Below are positions 50,457-58,857 of a DNA stretch of 64,000 nucleotides, in pieces (position 1 is the first letter of the stretch; every line of letters starts with the position of its first letter). The DNA is from PALSA-612 sp963846915 (lineage in GTDB: Bacteria > Actinomycetota > Thermoleophilia > Gaiellales > Gaiellaceae): NCBI GenBank assembly GCA_963846915.1, contig CAWJXV010000006.1:128891-192890 (forward strand), given 5' to 3'. The notes under the pieces were generated by a model. It did not search any database and was not told the DNA's origin. It saw nothing but the letters and a program-made list of their open reading frames with translations. The position numbers were made by a program, and so were the translations under genes.

Positions 50457-51377
50457 GTGTGGAGCTCGGAGGAGATCCGGGACGAGCTGGCGCGGGTCGC
50501 TCCCGCGCGCCGCTGCGACCGGCTGGCCGAGCTCTCGGCGCTCGCGCACACGGCAGGGAGCCTGCACCTGCGCGGGCACGGAGAGATCGCCTTCCACCTG
50601 GACGTCGCAAGTTCCTCCGTCGCACGGCGCGCGTTTCGGCTGCTGCGCGAACTGGGCGTCGAGTCGGAGATCCGCACCTACCGCCAGCGGGCGTTCGACC
50701 GGCCCACCCGCTACCAGCTCCACGTGGCCGATTCGGCCGAGGCGCGAACGGTTCTGGCCGAGGCGGGCATCGTCTCGCGCGGAGGAGCACCGCTTCGACG
50801 GCCGCCCAAGCGAGTCGTCGGGCGGGAGTGCTGCCGCTCCGCCTATATCCGGGGCGCGCTCCTCGGGGCCGGGTCGGTGAGCGGACCGCGCGCGCCGCAC
50901 CTGGAGATTCGCTGCGCGTCGGTGGAGGCCGCCGGGTTGCTCGTCCGCCTCGCCGCGCTCGACGACGTCATCCTCCGCGCGCGTGACCGCGGCCGCTACG
51001 CCGTCGCGTACGCCAAGGGTGCGGACGCGATCGCGGAGACGCTCGCTCTGGCAGGCGCGAGTGACGCCGCGCTGCTCGTGGACGAGCACGCCGTCGTCGG
51101 CGCGGCTCGCGCGCACGCCAACCGGCTCACGAACGCCGACCAGGCGAACCTCGTCCGTGCGAGCCGTGCGGCGCACGCGCAGTTGCGCGCGGTGCGGCGG
51201 CTCGCCGAGAGCGGTCGCCTCGAGACGCTGTCTGCGCCGCTCCGCGAGATCGCCGACCTGCGCGTCCGTCACCCGTCACTGTCGATGCGCGAGCTGGCCG
51301 CCAAGTGCCGCCCTCCGGCGACCAAGGCGTCGGCCCACCGGCGCCTCGCGCGGCTGCAGCGGCTCGCAGAGCTCTAG
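50457..51377 (+). CDS. whiA: DNA-binding protein WhiA
   Basis: A 306-residue WhiA, a two-domain regulator with an N-terminal LAGLIDADG-like fold that has lost nuclease function and a C-terminal helix-turn-helix. Key stretches are EIAFHLDVASSSVARRAFRLL, CCRSAYIRGALLGAGSVSGP (the degenerate LAGLIDADG helix), VVGAARAHANRLTNADQANL, and the C-terminal LRVRHPSLSMRELAAKCRPP with ATKASAHRRLARL. In Streptomyces it controls sporulation and division genes. GTG 50457 is 4 bp after ogt. The next gene is gap, as in many actinobacteria, but rapZ and yvcK are not upstream here. Confidence 0.95.
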   Translation: MWSSEEIRDELARVAPARRCDRLAELSALAHTAGSLHLRGHGEIAFHLDVASSSVARRAFRLLRELGVESEIRTYRQRAFDRPTRYQLHVADSAEARTVLAEAGIVSRGGAPLRRPPKRVVGRECCRSAYIRGALLGAGSVSGPRAPHLEIRCASVEAAGLLVRLAALDDVILRARDRGRYAVAYAKGADAIAETLALAGASDAALLVDEHAVVGAARAHANRLTNADQANLVRASRAAHAQLRAVRRLAESGRLETLSAPLREIADLRVRHPSLSMRELAAKCRPPATKASAHRRLARLQRLAEL

Positions 51378-51418
51378 CACTAGACTCGTCCGCGGAATCG
51401 AACCGGGGAGACTGAGGG

Positions 51419-52432
51419 ATGGCATTGCGAGTTGGCATCAACGGCTTCGGGCGCATCGGGCGGAACTTCCTGCGCGCCCACCTGGCGCGCGGCGGCGACT
51501 TCGAGGTCGTGGCCGTGAACGACCTGGCCGATCCGGACGTGCTGGCGCACCTGCTGCGCTACGACTCGACGCACGGTCGGCTCGAGGACGTCCAGTCGAG
51601 CGGCGACCAGATCACGGCTGGCGGAACGAGCTTCCAGGTGCTCGCCGAGCGCGACCCGTCGTCGCTCCCGTGGAAGGACCTCGGCGTCGACGTCGTGGTC
51701 GAGTCCACAGGGCTCTTCACCTCCCGCGAGGGCGCCGAGCAGCATCTCGCCGCCGGCGCGAAAAAGGTGCTCATCTCGGCTCCGGCCACGGATCCGGACA
51801 TCACGATCGTGCTCGGCGTGAACGACGACACGTACGACCGGGAGCGCCATCACCTCGTCAGCAACGCCTCCTGCACGACCAACTGCGTCGGACCGATGGC
51901 GAAGCTCCTACTCGACACCTTCGGAATCGAGTCCGGCTTCATGACGACGATCCACGCCTACACGACCGAGCAGCAACTCCAGGACCAGGTGTCCTTCACG
52001 CGGAAGGGCAAGCCCGACCTGCGGCGCATGCGCTCGGCCCCCGTGAACATCATCCCGGCCTCGACCGGCGCTGCGCGCGCGATCGGCGAGGTGATCCCCG
52101 AGCTGAAGGGCAAGCTCGACGGCATGGCGATGCGCGTGCCGGTGCCGGACGGTTCGGTCACCGACCTCGTCTGCTTGCTCGGCCGTGCCGCGACGGTGGA
52201 CGAGGTCAACGACGCGTTTCGCACCGCCGCCGAGTCGGCTCACTGGCAGGGCGTGTTGAAGTACACCGAGGACCCGATCGTGTCGTCCGACATCGTCGGC
52301 GACCCGCACTCCTGCATCCTCGACGGGCTGTCGACGATGGCGCATGGGAACCTGGTCAAGGTGATCGGCTGGTACGACAACGAGTGGGGCTACAGCTGCC
52401 GGCTGGTCGACCTGGCCGGGAAGCTCCTCTGA
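51419..52432 (+). CDS. gap: Glyceraldehyde-3-phosphate dehydrogenase
   Basis: A 337-residue glycolytic GAPDH of the GapA type. It has the cofactor-binding VGINGFGRIGRN, the strand-end VVAVNDLADP (Asp typical of NAD preference), the catalytic Cys in VSNASCTTNC, and HAYTTEQQLQDQ, RAAAENIIP-type segment APVNIIPASTGAA and the closing WYDNEWGYSCR. ATG 51419 is preceded by GGGGAG. It starts a glycolytic operon: pgk follows after 4 bp. Confidence 0.97.
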   Translation: MALRVGINGFGRIGRNFLRAHLARGGDFEVVAVNDLADPDVLAHLLRYDSTHGRLEDVQSSGDQITAGGTSFQVLAERDPSSLPWKDLGVDVVVESTGLFTSREGAEQHLAAGAKKVLISAPATDPDITIVLGVNDDTYDRERHHLVSNASCTTNCVGPMAKLLLDTFGIESGFMTTIHAYTTEQQLQDQVSFTRKGKPDLRRMRSAPVNIIPASTGAARAIGEVIPELKGKLDGMAMRVPVPDGSVTDLVCLLGRAATVDEVNDAFRTAAESAHWQGVLKYTEDPIVSSDIVGDPHSCILDGLSTMAHGNLVKVIGWYDNEWGYSCRLVDLAGKLL

Positions 52433-52436
52433 CGCC

Positions 52437-53481
52437 GTGAGGATGCCGCGGTCGGTTCGCGGGGCCGACGTCGCCGGCAAGCGCGTCCTCGTCCGGGCCG
52501 ACCTGAACGTGCCCCTCGAGCACGGACGGGTCGCGGACGACACCCGCATCCGCGCCTCGCTGCCAACGCTCGAGCTGCTCCTCGATCGTGGCGCGGCCGA
52601 GATCGCCGTCTGCTCACACCTCGGCAGACCGAAGGGGCCCGATCCGGAGTTCGAGATGGGGCCGGTAGAGGAGCGCCTGCACGAGCTGCTCCCGGACGGG
52701 CGGCTGCGGGTGTTGCAGAACACCCGCTTCAACCCCGGCGAGACGGAGAACGACGCCGCGTTCGCGCGTGAGCTCGCCGAGGGACGCGATCTCTTCGTCA
52801 ACGACGCATTCGGGTCGGCGCATCGCGCGCACGCCTCGACCGTCGGCGTCGCCCATCTGCTGCCGGCCTACGCGGGCCTGCTGCTCGAGTCAGAGCTCGA
52901 CCACCTGGCGCGGCTGCTCGGCGAGGTCGTGCCGCCGTTCGTCATCGTCACGGGCGGGGCGAAGGTCGAGGACAAGCTCGGCGTTCTCCGGAATCTCGGG
53001 GCGCCGCGCCGACCGGGTGCTCGTCGGCGGCAAGATGGCCGAGGAGCTGCGGGAGCACAACCCGCTCGACTTTCCGGTCGAGCTCCCGGTCGACACCGTC
53101 GCCGCGGCGGACTTCGAGGCCGACGCGGAGACGAGAGTCGTGCCGTTCGACGACATTCCGGATGGATGGCTCGGGCTCGACATCGGCCCCGAGACGGCCA
53201 AGCGTTTCGCCACGATCCTGCGCGGCGCCTGGACGATCTTCTGGAACGGGCCGATGGGTGTCTTCGAATGGCCGCGGTTCGCCGCCGGGACAGAGGCGGT
53301 GGCGCGGGCCGTCGCCGACTCGGAGGCGTACTCCGTCGTCGGCGGCGGGGACTCCGTGCGCGCGATCAACGAGCTCGGCCTGGCCGGCCTCGTCTCCTGG
53401 GTCTCGACCGGCGGCGGCGCCTCGCTCGAGTTCCTCGAGGGCAAGGAGCTCCCGGGCGTGGCCGCGATCCCTGGAGCGTGA
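52437..53481 (+). CDS. pgk: Phosphoglycerate kinase (single frameshift)
   Basis: A PGK of about 347 residues. The N-domain has RVLVRADLNVPLEHG, AVCSHLGRPKGP and LFVNDAFGSAHRAHAS; the C-domain has VIVTGGAKVEDKLGVL, VLVGGKMAEE, FWNGPMGVFEW and VVGGGDSVRAINE ending with STGGGASLEFLEG. The frame is broken at about 53001-53004: dropping one base in GGGGCGCCGCG gives continuous LGARADRVLVGGKM. Length is 3n+1. Even when repaired, the protein is about 40 residues shorter than usual, with the shortening between VGGKMAEEL and FPVELPVD. GTG 52437 or ATG 52443 starts it. The gene must be functional in a cell that uses this operon, so a base error is likely. Confidence 0.9.
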
Positions 53482-54179
53482 GCGTCGGGGCCGTCCTCGG
53501 CGACGCCTGGCGCGTCTACGTGCTGCTGTTCCGCCGGTCGGTCCTCGTCGCCGGCGTCGTCTATCTCGCGATTGCGGCGCTCGAGGTGACGAGCGGCACC
53601 GCAGCAGCCGTCCTCGGCTTCCTCGCGTCCTTCGGCGGCCCCGTGCTCGTTCAGGGCGCCCTCGTCCTGATCGTGCGGAACGTCCACGAAGGGCAACGGC
53701 CCGCCGAGGTCGCCGAGCTCGGGCGGGCCGCCGGCCGGCGCTTCCTCAGACTCCTCGGAGCGTCGATCGTCTACGCGCTCGGCATCTTCCTGGGGCTGAT
53801 CGCGCTGATCGTCCCGGGCCTGCTCGCGGCGGCGCGCTGGTCGCTCATGGCGCCGGAGATCATGCTCGAGGACCGTGGCACGTTCGACGCGCTCGGACGG
53901 TCACGCGAGATCGTTCGCGGCCGGACGTGGCCCGTGCTCTTGGTCGTCGCGGCCAGCTTTCTGCTCACGGGCGTCATCCCGGTGGCGATCGCGCTGGCCG
54001 TCTTCGGCGTCCACGACAGCAACGCCCGCACAGTCTCGGGCGCCGCCGTCGCGACGCTGACGACGCCGTACGCAGCCCACGTCCTCAGCGTTCTCTACTA
54101 CCGCCTCACCGACCCCGAGCGACCGGCGATCGATCCTGCGGTCAGGTCGTGGCCGTCCGTATGGAAAGGTCCAGCCTGA
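53478..54179 (+). CDS. Integral membrane protein inside the glycolytic operon
   Basis: A 233-residue membrane protein with about five helices: SVLVAGVVYLAIAALEV, AAAVLGFLASFGGPVLVQGALVLIV, FLRLLGASIVYALGIFLGLIALIVPGLL, WPVLLVVAASFLLTGVIPVAIAL and SGAAVATLTTPYAAHVLSVLYY. The loop ARWSLMAPEIMLEDRGTFDALGRSREIVRG is characteristic of a membrane domain found next to glycerophosphodiester phosphodiesterases and in YciC-like proteins. GTG 53478 overlaps the pgk stop by 4 bp, and its stop overlaps the tpiA ATG by 1 bp, so it is coupled to both. Why it sits here is unclear. Confidence 0.85.
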   Translation: MSVGAVLGDAWRVYVLLFRRSVLVAGVVYLAIAALEVTSGTAAAVLGFLASFGGPVLVQGALVLIVRNVHEGQRPAEVAELGRAAGRRFLRLLGASIVYALGIFLGLIALIVPGLLAAARWSLMAPEIMLEDRGTFDALGRSREIVRGRTWPVLLVVAASFLLTGVIPVAIALAVFGVHDSNARTVSGAAVATLTTPYAAHVLSVLYYRLTDPERPAIDPAVRSWPSVWKGPA

Positions 54180-54856
54180 TGCTGATCGCCGGCAACTGGA
54201 AGATGTTCAAGACGCAGGCAGAGACTCGCGCCTTCTGCGCCGCGTTCTCGCCACCCGCGGGCGTCGAGGCCGTGATCTGCCCCCCGTACACCTCGCTCGC
54301 CGCGGCAGTCGAGAGCGGGCTGACCGTCTTCGCGCAAAACGTCCACTGGGCCGACGACGGGCCCTTCACGGGAGAGATCTCGATCGCGATGCTGAAAGAG
54401 CTCGGCGTCTCCGGCTCGATCGTCGGGCACTCGGAGCGGCGCCAGTACTTCGGCGAGACGGACGAGGACACCGCCCGCCGGGCCGCCGCCGCGCTCGCCG
54501 CCGGACTGCGGGCGATCGCGTGCGTCGGCGAGCTCGAGGCCGAGCGCGAGGCGGGGGAGACCGAGGCCGTCCTCCGCCGCCAGGTCTCTGCGCTCGCCCC
54601 GCATCCGGGGCTGATCGTCGCCTACGAGCCCGTCTGGGCGATCGGGACCGGCAAGACGGCCACCCCCGAGATCGCTCAGGAGGCACACGCGTTCATCAAG
54701 TCGATCCTCGACGCCCCCGTGCTCTACGGCGGCTCGGTCAAGCCCGAGAATGCCGCCGAGCTCCTCGCCCAGCCCGACGTCGACGGGGCGCTGGTCGGCG
54801 GCGCCTCCCTCGCTCCCGACTCGTTCGCCGCGATTTGCCAGGCCGCCCTCTCGTAG
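54179..54856 (+). CDS. tpiA: Triose-phosphate isomerase
   Basis: A 225-residue TIM. It has the substrate lysine in LIAGNWKMFKT, the catalytic histidine in GSIVGHSERRQYFGE, the catalytic glutamate in VAYEPVWAIGTGKTA, and the phosphate-binding VLYGGSVKPENA and GALVGGASL. It is about 25 residues shorter than most bacterial TIMs. Part of the shortening is after HAFIKSIL, where the loop and helix before APVLYGGSV are compressed. All catalytic residues remain. ATG 54179 overlaps the previous stop (TGATG), and the last 22 bp overlap the start of gpmI. Confidence 0.95.
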   Translation: MLIAGNWKMFKTQAETRAFCAAFSPPAGVEAVICPPYTSLAAAVESGLTVFAQNVHWADDGPFTGEISIAMLKELGVSGSIVGHSERRQYFGETDEDTARRAAAALAAGLRAIACVGELEAEREAGETEAVLRRQVSALAPHPGLIVAYEPVWAIGTGKTATPEIAQEAHAFIKSILDAPVLYGGSVKPENAAELLAQPDVDGALVGGASLAPDSFAAICQAALS

Positions 54857-56283
54857 TCCTCGTCGTCCTCGACGGCTGGGGCTGCGCACCGCCGGGGCCG
54901 GGCAACGCCGTGTCCCTTGCCGACACGCCCGTCTTCGACCGGCTCTGGACCGAGTATCCGCACACCACACTCGGCGCCTCGGGCGAGGCGGTCGGCCTGC
55001 CGCCGGGACAGATGGGCAACTCGGAGGTCGGCCACCTGACGATCGGCTCCGGCCGCGTGCTCTTCCAGGATCTGATGCGCGTGAACAAGGCGATCGAGGA
55101 CGGCTCCTTCTTCGAGAACCCCGCGATCGTGTCCGCCTTCGAGCGAGGTGAGCGGGTGCACCTCCTCGGGCTCGTCTCGCAGGGCGGCGTCCACTCGCAC
55201 ATCGACCACCTCCGGGCGCTGCTGCGCTTCGCACCCGAGAAGACCTGGATCCACGCGTTCACGGACGGCCGCGACGTCTCGCCGCACGCTGCGGCCGACG
55301 ACCTGGCGACGCTGCCCACCGACCGGATCGCGACCGTGTGCGGCCGCTACTACGCCATGGACCGCGACGAGCGCTGGGACCGCACCGACCGGGCACTCGC
55401 GGCGATCACGCGCGGCGAGGGCGAGCACGCGGACGATCCGGTCGCGGCCGTGAGGGCGAGCTACGACCGCGGCGTGACCGACGAGTTCGTCGAGCCGATC
55501 GTCCTCGACGGCCGTCCGCGCCTGCAGCACGGCGACACGGCGATCTTCTTCAACTTCCGCCCCGACCGCGCGCGGCAGCTCTCGCAGCGGCTGCTCGAGC
55601 AGGGCCTCGACCTGACGACGATGACGCGCTACCGAGACGACCTCGACTGCCCGATCGTGTTCGCGGAGCAGGACGTCGCGCAGACGATGGCCGAGGTGCT
55701 CGCCGCGAGCGGCGTGCGCCAGCTCCACGCCGCCGAGACAGAGAAGTACGCGCACGTCACGTACTTCTTCAACGGCGGCCGCGAGCAGGAGTGGCCCGGC
55801 GAGACCCGGATTCTCGTGCCGTCGCCGCGTGAGGTCGGCACGTACGACAAGAAGCCGGAGATGTCCGCTCCCGAGCTCACCGACCGCTTCTGCGCCGAGA
55901 TCGGCGGCGGCTACGCCTTCGCCGTCCTCAACTTCGCCAATCCGGACATGGTCGGCCATTCGGGCGTCATCCCTTCGGTCGTGAAGGCGGTCGAGATCAC
56001 CGACGCCTGCCTCGACCGCGTCGTCGAGGCCGTACAGGCTGCAGACGGCGTGTTGCTGATCACGGCCGACCACGGCAACGCCGAGAAGATGCTCGAGGAC
56101 GACGGCGTCAGCCCGTACACAGCGCACACGACGAACCCGGTGCCGCTCGTCGTCACGCTTCCCGGCATCGAGCTCGAGGAAGGCGGCGAGCTCTCCGACC
56201 TCGTCCCGACCGCGCTCGACCTGCTCGGCATCGAGCAGCCGCCCGAGATGACGGGGCGCACGTTAAGAAGGAACGCACAGTAG
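54835..56283 (+). CDS. gpmI: 2,3-bisphosphoglycerate-independent phosphoglycerate mutase
   Basis: A 482-residue alkaline-phosphatase-superfamily mutase that interconverts 3- and 2-phosphoglycerate using manganese. The first metal Asp is in VVLDGWGCAPPGPGNA, the phosphoserine nucleophile in GQMGNSEVGHLTIG, substrate residues in HAFTDGRDVSP and FNFRPDRARQL, and the second metal site in FANPDMVGHSG and ITADHGNAEKM. The length is slightly short of the usual 505-515. TTG 54835 inside tpiA is the only start close to the first strand. It takes the place that secG often has downstream of tpiA in actinobacteria. Confidence 0.95.
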   Translation: MPGRPLVVLVVLDGWGCAPPGPGNAVSLADTPVFDRLWTEYPHTTLGASGEAVGLPPGQMGNSEVGHLTIGSGRVLFQDLMRVNKAIEDGSFFENPAIVSAFERGERVHLLGLVSQGGVHSHIDHLRALLRFAPEKTWIHAFTDGRDVSPHAAADDLATLPTDRIATVCGRYYAMDRDERWDRTDRALAAITRGEGEHADDPVAAVRASYDRGVTDEFVEPIVLDGRPRLQHGDTAIFFNFRPDRARQLSQRLLEQGLDLTTMTRYRDDLDCPIVFAEQDVAQTMAEVLAASGVRQLHAAETEKYAHVTYFFNGGREQEWPGETRILVPSPREVGTYDKKPEMSAPELTDRFCAEIGGGYAFAVLNFANPDMVGHSGVIPSVVKAVEITDACLDRVVEAVQAADGVLLITADHGNAEKMLEDDGVSPYTAHTTNPVPLVVTLPGIELEEGGELSDLVPTALDLLGIEQPPEMTGRTLRRNAQ

Positions 56284-56364
56284 AGAGCAGGAGCGCACAG
56301 TAAAACGCGAGTAAGAGTTGGAGCCGGCGGCCTGAATACCGTCGATGCACGAATACACCAGAGC

Positions 56365-56370
56365 TATACT
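56365..56370 (+). promoter_or_regulatory. Candidate -10 element for a leaderless sigma-factor mRNA
   Basis: TATACT ends 9 bp before the TTG start of the sigma factor gene. A start of transcription 6-9 bp downstream would fall at or next to the initiation codon. There is no Shine-Dalgarno sequence. No clear -35 element is seen at the expected distance. Confidence 0.4.
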
Positions 56371-56379
56371 CCGCCCGTC

Positions 56380-57000
56380 TTGTCACTGCCGCAACCAGAC
56401 CCCGCCATCCTTCGCAAGGCGCAGCGCGGTGACGAGCGCGCCTTCTCGATCCTGGTGCGGGCCTACGAGACGCCGGTCTTCAACTACGTGCTCCGTCTCG
56501 TCGGCGACAGGTCGCTGGCCGAGGATCTGACGCAGGAGGTCTTCCTCCGTGTCTACCAGGGCCTGCCCAAGTTCTCGCTGCGCTGCCGGTTCACGACGTG
56601 GCTCTTCCAGGTCACGAAGAACCGGGTGCTCGACGAGTTGCGCGCGCTCGAGCGGCGGCCCCGCGCGGTCGTCGCGCTCGAGGACGCGCCTCCGTTCGAG
56701 GTGCTGGACGCGCCGGCCGAGCGGATCGAGGCGATGGACGCGGTGTGGCGCGGCATCAACGCGCTCAACGTCGACCTGAAGATGGCGCTCCTGCTCCGTG
56801 ACGTGGTCGGGCTCTCCTACACCGAGATCGCCGACTCGCTCGAGATCACGCTCGCGACGGTCAAGTGGCGGATCTACAAGGCGCGGGAGGAAGTCCAGCT
56901 GTCGCTCGCCCGCGAGGGCATCGGCTACCCGGGCGCCTCGGAGCACAGCGGCCACGACGACGCGGCGACCGCCGAGGTCGTTCCGCTCCCGCGCCCTTAA
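56380..57000 (+). CDS. ECF-type RNA polymerase sigma factor
   Basis: A 206-residue sigma-70 family protein with regions 2 and 4 only. Region 2 is FSILVRAYETPVFNYVLRLVG, then LAEDLTQEVFLRVYQ and FTTWLFQVTKNRVLDELR. Region 4 is MALLLRDVVGLSYTEIADSL with the recognition helix LATVKWRIYKAREEV. The C-terminal tail of 30 residues is polar and proline-rich. TTG 56380 is the start that fits the -10 sequence. No anti-sigma gene follows. It might be co-regulated with the glycolytic operon, about 97 bp upstream, but no direct evidence exists. Confidence 0.92.
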   Translation: MSLPQPDPAILRKAQRGDERAFSILVRAYETPVFNYVLRLVGDRSLAEDLTQEVFLRVYQGLPKFSLRCRFTTWLFQVTKNRVLDELRALERRPRAVVALEDAPPFEVLDAPAERIEAMDAVWRGINALNVDLKMALLLRDVVGLSYTEIADSLEITLATVKWRIYKAREEVQLSLAREGIGYPGASEHSGHDDAATAEVVPLPRP

Positions 57001-57052
57001 GCGCGCACCTCCGACCGCTTCGGCTGCCGCGCCGGACCCGTCCGGTCCGCCG

Positions 57053-57094
57053 ATCAGTGTCTGACGCTGATCTACGTTGGTGTCAGACACTGAT
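57053..57094. repeat. REP-like inverted repeat
   Basis: ATCAGTGTCTGAC (57053-57065) and GTCAGACACTGAT (57082-57094) form a perfect 13-bp inverted repeat with a 16-base loop. A second, partial GCGTTGGCGTCAGA unit follows at about 57097-57110, echoing CGTTGGTGTCAGA in the first. It lies between the convergent sigma factor and metallophosphoesterase genes. It could be a bidirectional terminator or a copy of a REP-type element. Confidence 0.65.
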
Positions 57095-57210
57095 ACGCGT
57101 TGGCGTCAGAGTGGGGCCAGAGTAGGTGCCAAGAATCGAACTGGCGCTGAGCGGGGAAATCGTGCGCCGGACGTGACCGTGCCGGTCGAGTCCGCACCGG
57201 TGGAGAGAGA

Positions 57211-57939
57211 CTACGCGCCCGAGGACAGGCGCTCGGCGAGCGGCTCCGGGAGGCGCGCTAGCCGGATCTCCAACTGAGTCTCGGCGATCGCGTACTCGGC
57301 CCGCCGGAACGAGGCGCGGCGTGCGCCGAGGTCGAGGAGGAGCCAGGCCGCACGCGGGTCGCCGTCGCGCGGCTGGCCGACGGATCCGGGGTTGAGGAGC
57401 CAGCGCCCGTCCCCGAGCTCGAGCTCCGTGCCGGCCGGAGAGTGGCCGCCGTCCAGCTCGCCGTCGGCCATCGTCACCGCGAGCGAAACATGACTGTGCC
57501 CGACGAGCACGATCGAGGCCGAGGTGAGCTCGAGCGCCGCCGCGGCCGCCTGATCCGTGAGCACGTACTCCCAGACCGGGTCGCGCGGGCTCGCGTGAAA
57601 CATCTGCACGCCGTCTGCCTCGGCAAGCGGCACGAGCCCACGCAGAAACGCCCATGCGCGCTCGCCGAGCTCGTCTCGCGTCCACAGCGCAGCCGCCGCT
57701 GCATCGAACGAGAAGTCGTCGATGTCGACGTCCCCGCGCACCCCGAGATCGTGGTTTCCCGCCAGGCAGACCGTGGCCCGCTTCGCGACGAGGTTGCAGC
57801 ACTCGTCCGGTCTCGGCCCGTAGCCGACCAGGTCGCCGAGGCACCAGATCGCATCGACAGATTCGCGCTCGACTGCCGTGAGCACCGCCTCGAGCGCGTG
57901 CAGGTTCGAGTGGATGTCCGAGACGACTGCGACGCGCAT
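57211..57939 (-). CDS. Calcineurin-like metallophosphoesterase (YfcE type)
   Basis: A 242-residue phosphoesterase. Metal-binding blocks occur in order: VAVVSDIHSNLHAL (D-x-H), IWCLGDLVGYGPRP (GD), CLAGNHDLGVRG (GNHD), MFHASPRDP, and VLVGHSHVSLA (GHxH). This arrangement fits small cytoplasmic phosphodiesterases and phosphatases of unknown substrate. ATG 57939 is preceded by CGACCCGTATAGGCT, in which TATAGG may be the -10 element; the first bases of the 113-bp repeat (copy A) overlap this promoter region. Confidence 0.92.
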   Translation of the reverse strand: MRVAVVSDIHSNLHALEAVLTAVERESVDAIWCLGDLVGYGPRPDECCNLVAKRATVCLAGNHDLGVRGDVDIDDFSFDAAAAALWTRDELGERAWAFLRGLVPLAEADGVQMFHASPRDPVWEYVLTDQAAAAALELTSASIVLVGHSHVSLAVTMADGELDGGHSPAGTELELGDGRWLLNPGSVGQPRDGDPRAAWLLLDLGARRASFRRAEYAIAETQLEIRLARLPEPLAERLSSGA

Positions 57940-57954
57940 GGGGCGCGAGCCTAT

Positions 57955-58068
57955 ACGGGTCGAAAAATCCAGGCCCTAGCAGCCATGCGGGATTGGCTCA
58001 ACCATGCGAGTCGCCCCTGCCGTACCTGCCCCTAAATGCCGTGCTGGTGTGGTCTCGGGAACGTCGCC
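57955..58068 (+). repeat. Long direct repeat, copy A
   Basis: About 113 bp, starting ACGGGTCGAAAA and ending GTCGCC. It matches 60098-60222 with about ten substitutions; copy B has an extra 11 bp. It overlaps the upstream region of the metallophosphoesterase gene. GTGTGGTCTC at 58047-58056 is one of four such decamers in the two repeats and their flank. Confidence 0.85.
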
Positions 58069-58387
58069 ACCCGCGGCAACGCCTACCAGAGCCGCGGGAA
58101 CCACGGCGCGTGTATGCCTGACTGCCTTGCCGGGCCCGACGTCAAGCACATCGAGCTGTGTCCTCTTGCAGTTTTCTCGCGGAAAGCTGGCGGGGTGTCC
58201 GTCTGGCGGGGTGGGTTTCACGATTCGAACCCCACCCCGAGTACGTGTGATGGAAGAAGGCACCGCGCGCGGGCGTCTTGGCGGGTAGGCGCGGGCTCGC
58301 CAGTCTGAGGAGCCGCCGCCCAGGGGAGAGGCTTCAAGGCCGCGACTCTGCCGGTGAGCCCGCTTCTGTAACGGTACGCCCGCTTCC
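58069..58387. other. No gene seen
   Basis: These bases between repeat copy A and the HNH remnant have only broken, compositionally poor frames. Confidence 0.5.
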
Positions 58388-58671
58388 TCACCCGCCGCGG
58401 GGATGGTGTCGTCGGCAGACGGTGATGACCTCGTCGTCGGGCACGTTGATTGTGTTGCCGCAGGTGAGGTGCACCTCGAGCGGTTCCGTCTCGGGGCAGC
58501 GTTGGCCGTGCTCGACGTGGTGCATCGGTGGCCCGTCTCGTTCGAGGATGCGTTGGCGTTGTGTGCGCCAGGCGCGTGTGCCGCCGCGTTGCCAGCGTGG
58601 CGGGTGGACTGGGGCAGCGGCTGCCGCGGGCGGATCCGGCCGCAGCGGCCGCAGCACTTGAGCAGCGTCAT
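58388..58671 (-). pseudogene. HNH endonuclease remnant (frameshifted)
   Basis: Two minus-strand frames join into one small HNH protein. The N-terminal frame from ATG 58671 reads MTLLKCCGRCGRIRPRQPLP with a CxxC knuckle. Near 58580 the other frame takes over with TRAWRTQRQRILERDGPPMH, then EVITVCRRHHPRGG at the end, which matches the final H-x-x-C...HH part of HNH nucleases. The DH of the catalytic motif is degraded to HLTCGNT. It is inactive in this form. It lies between the two long direct repeats. Confidence 0.55.
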
Positions 58672-58857
58672 CGGCCCGCGCTTACGGGGGACCGCGTAAC
58701 GCTCGCGCGCTCGAGCATCTCCTGGTGCTCGTCGTACGTGACTGTCGCCCGGTGGAAGATGCCGCAGGGCACGTACTGGATGCCGGTCGGGAGTGGCCGA
58801 AGCCGCGGGCTCGGCTCACGATGCGATTCCTCCCCCCGGTCGGGTTGTCTTCCTGGA

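Noticed and set aside
57001..57052. Terminator CCGGAC/GTCCGG after the sigma factor gene
   Set aside because: The loop would be only two bases and there is no T-run; the larger inverted repeat at 57053 is the better candidate.
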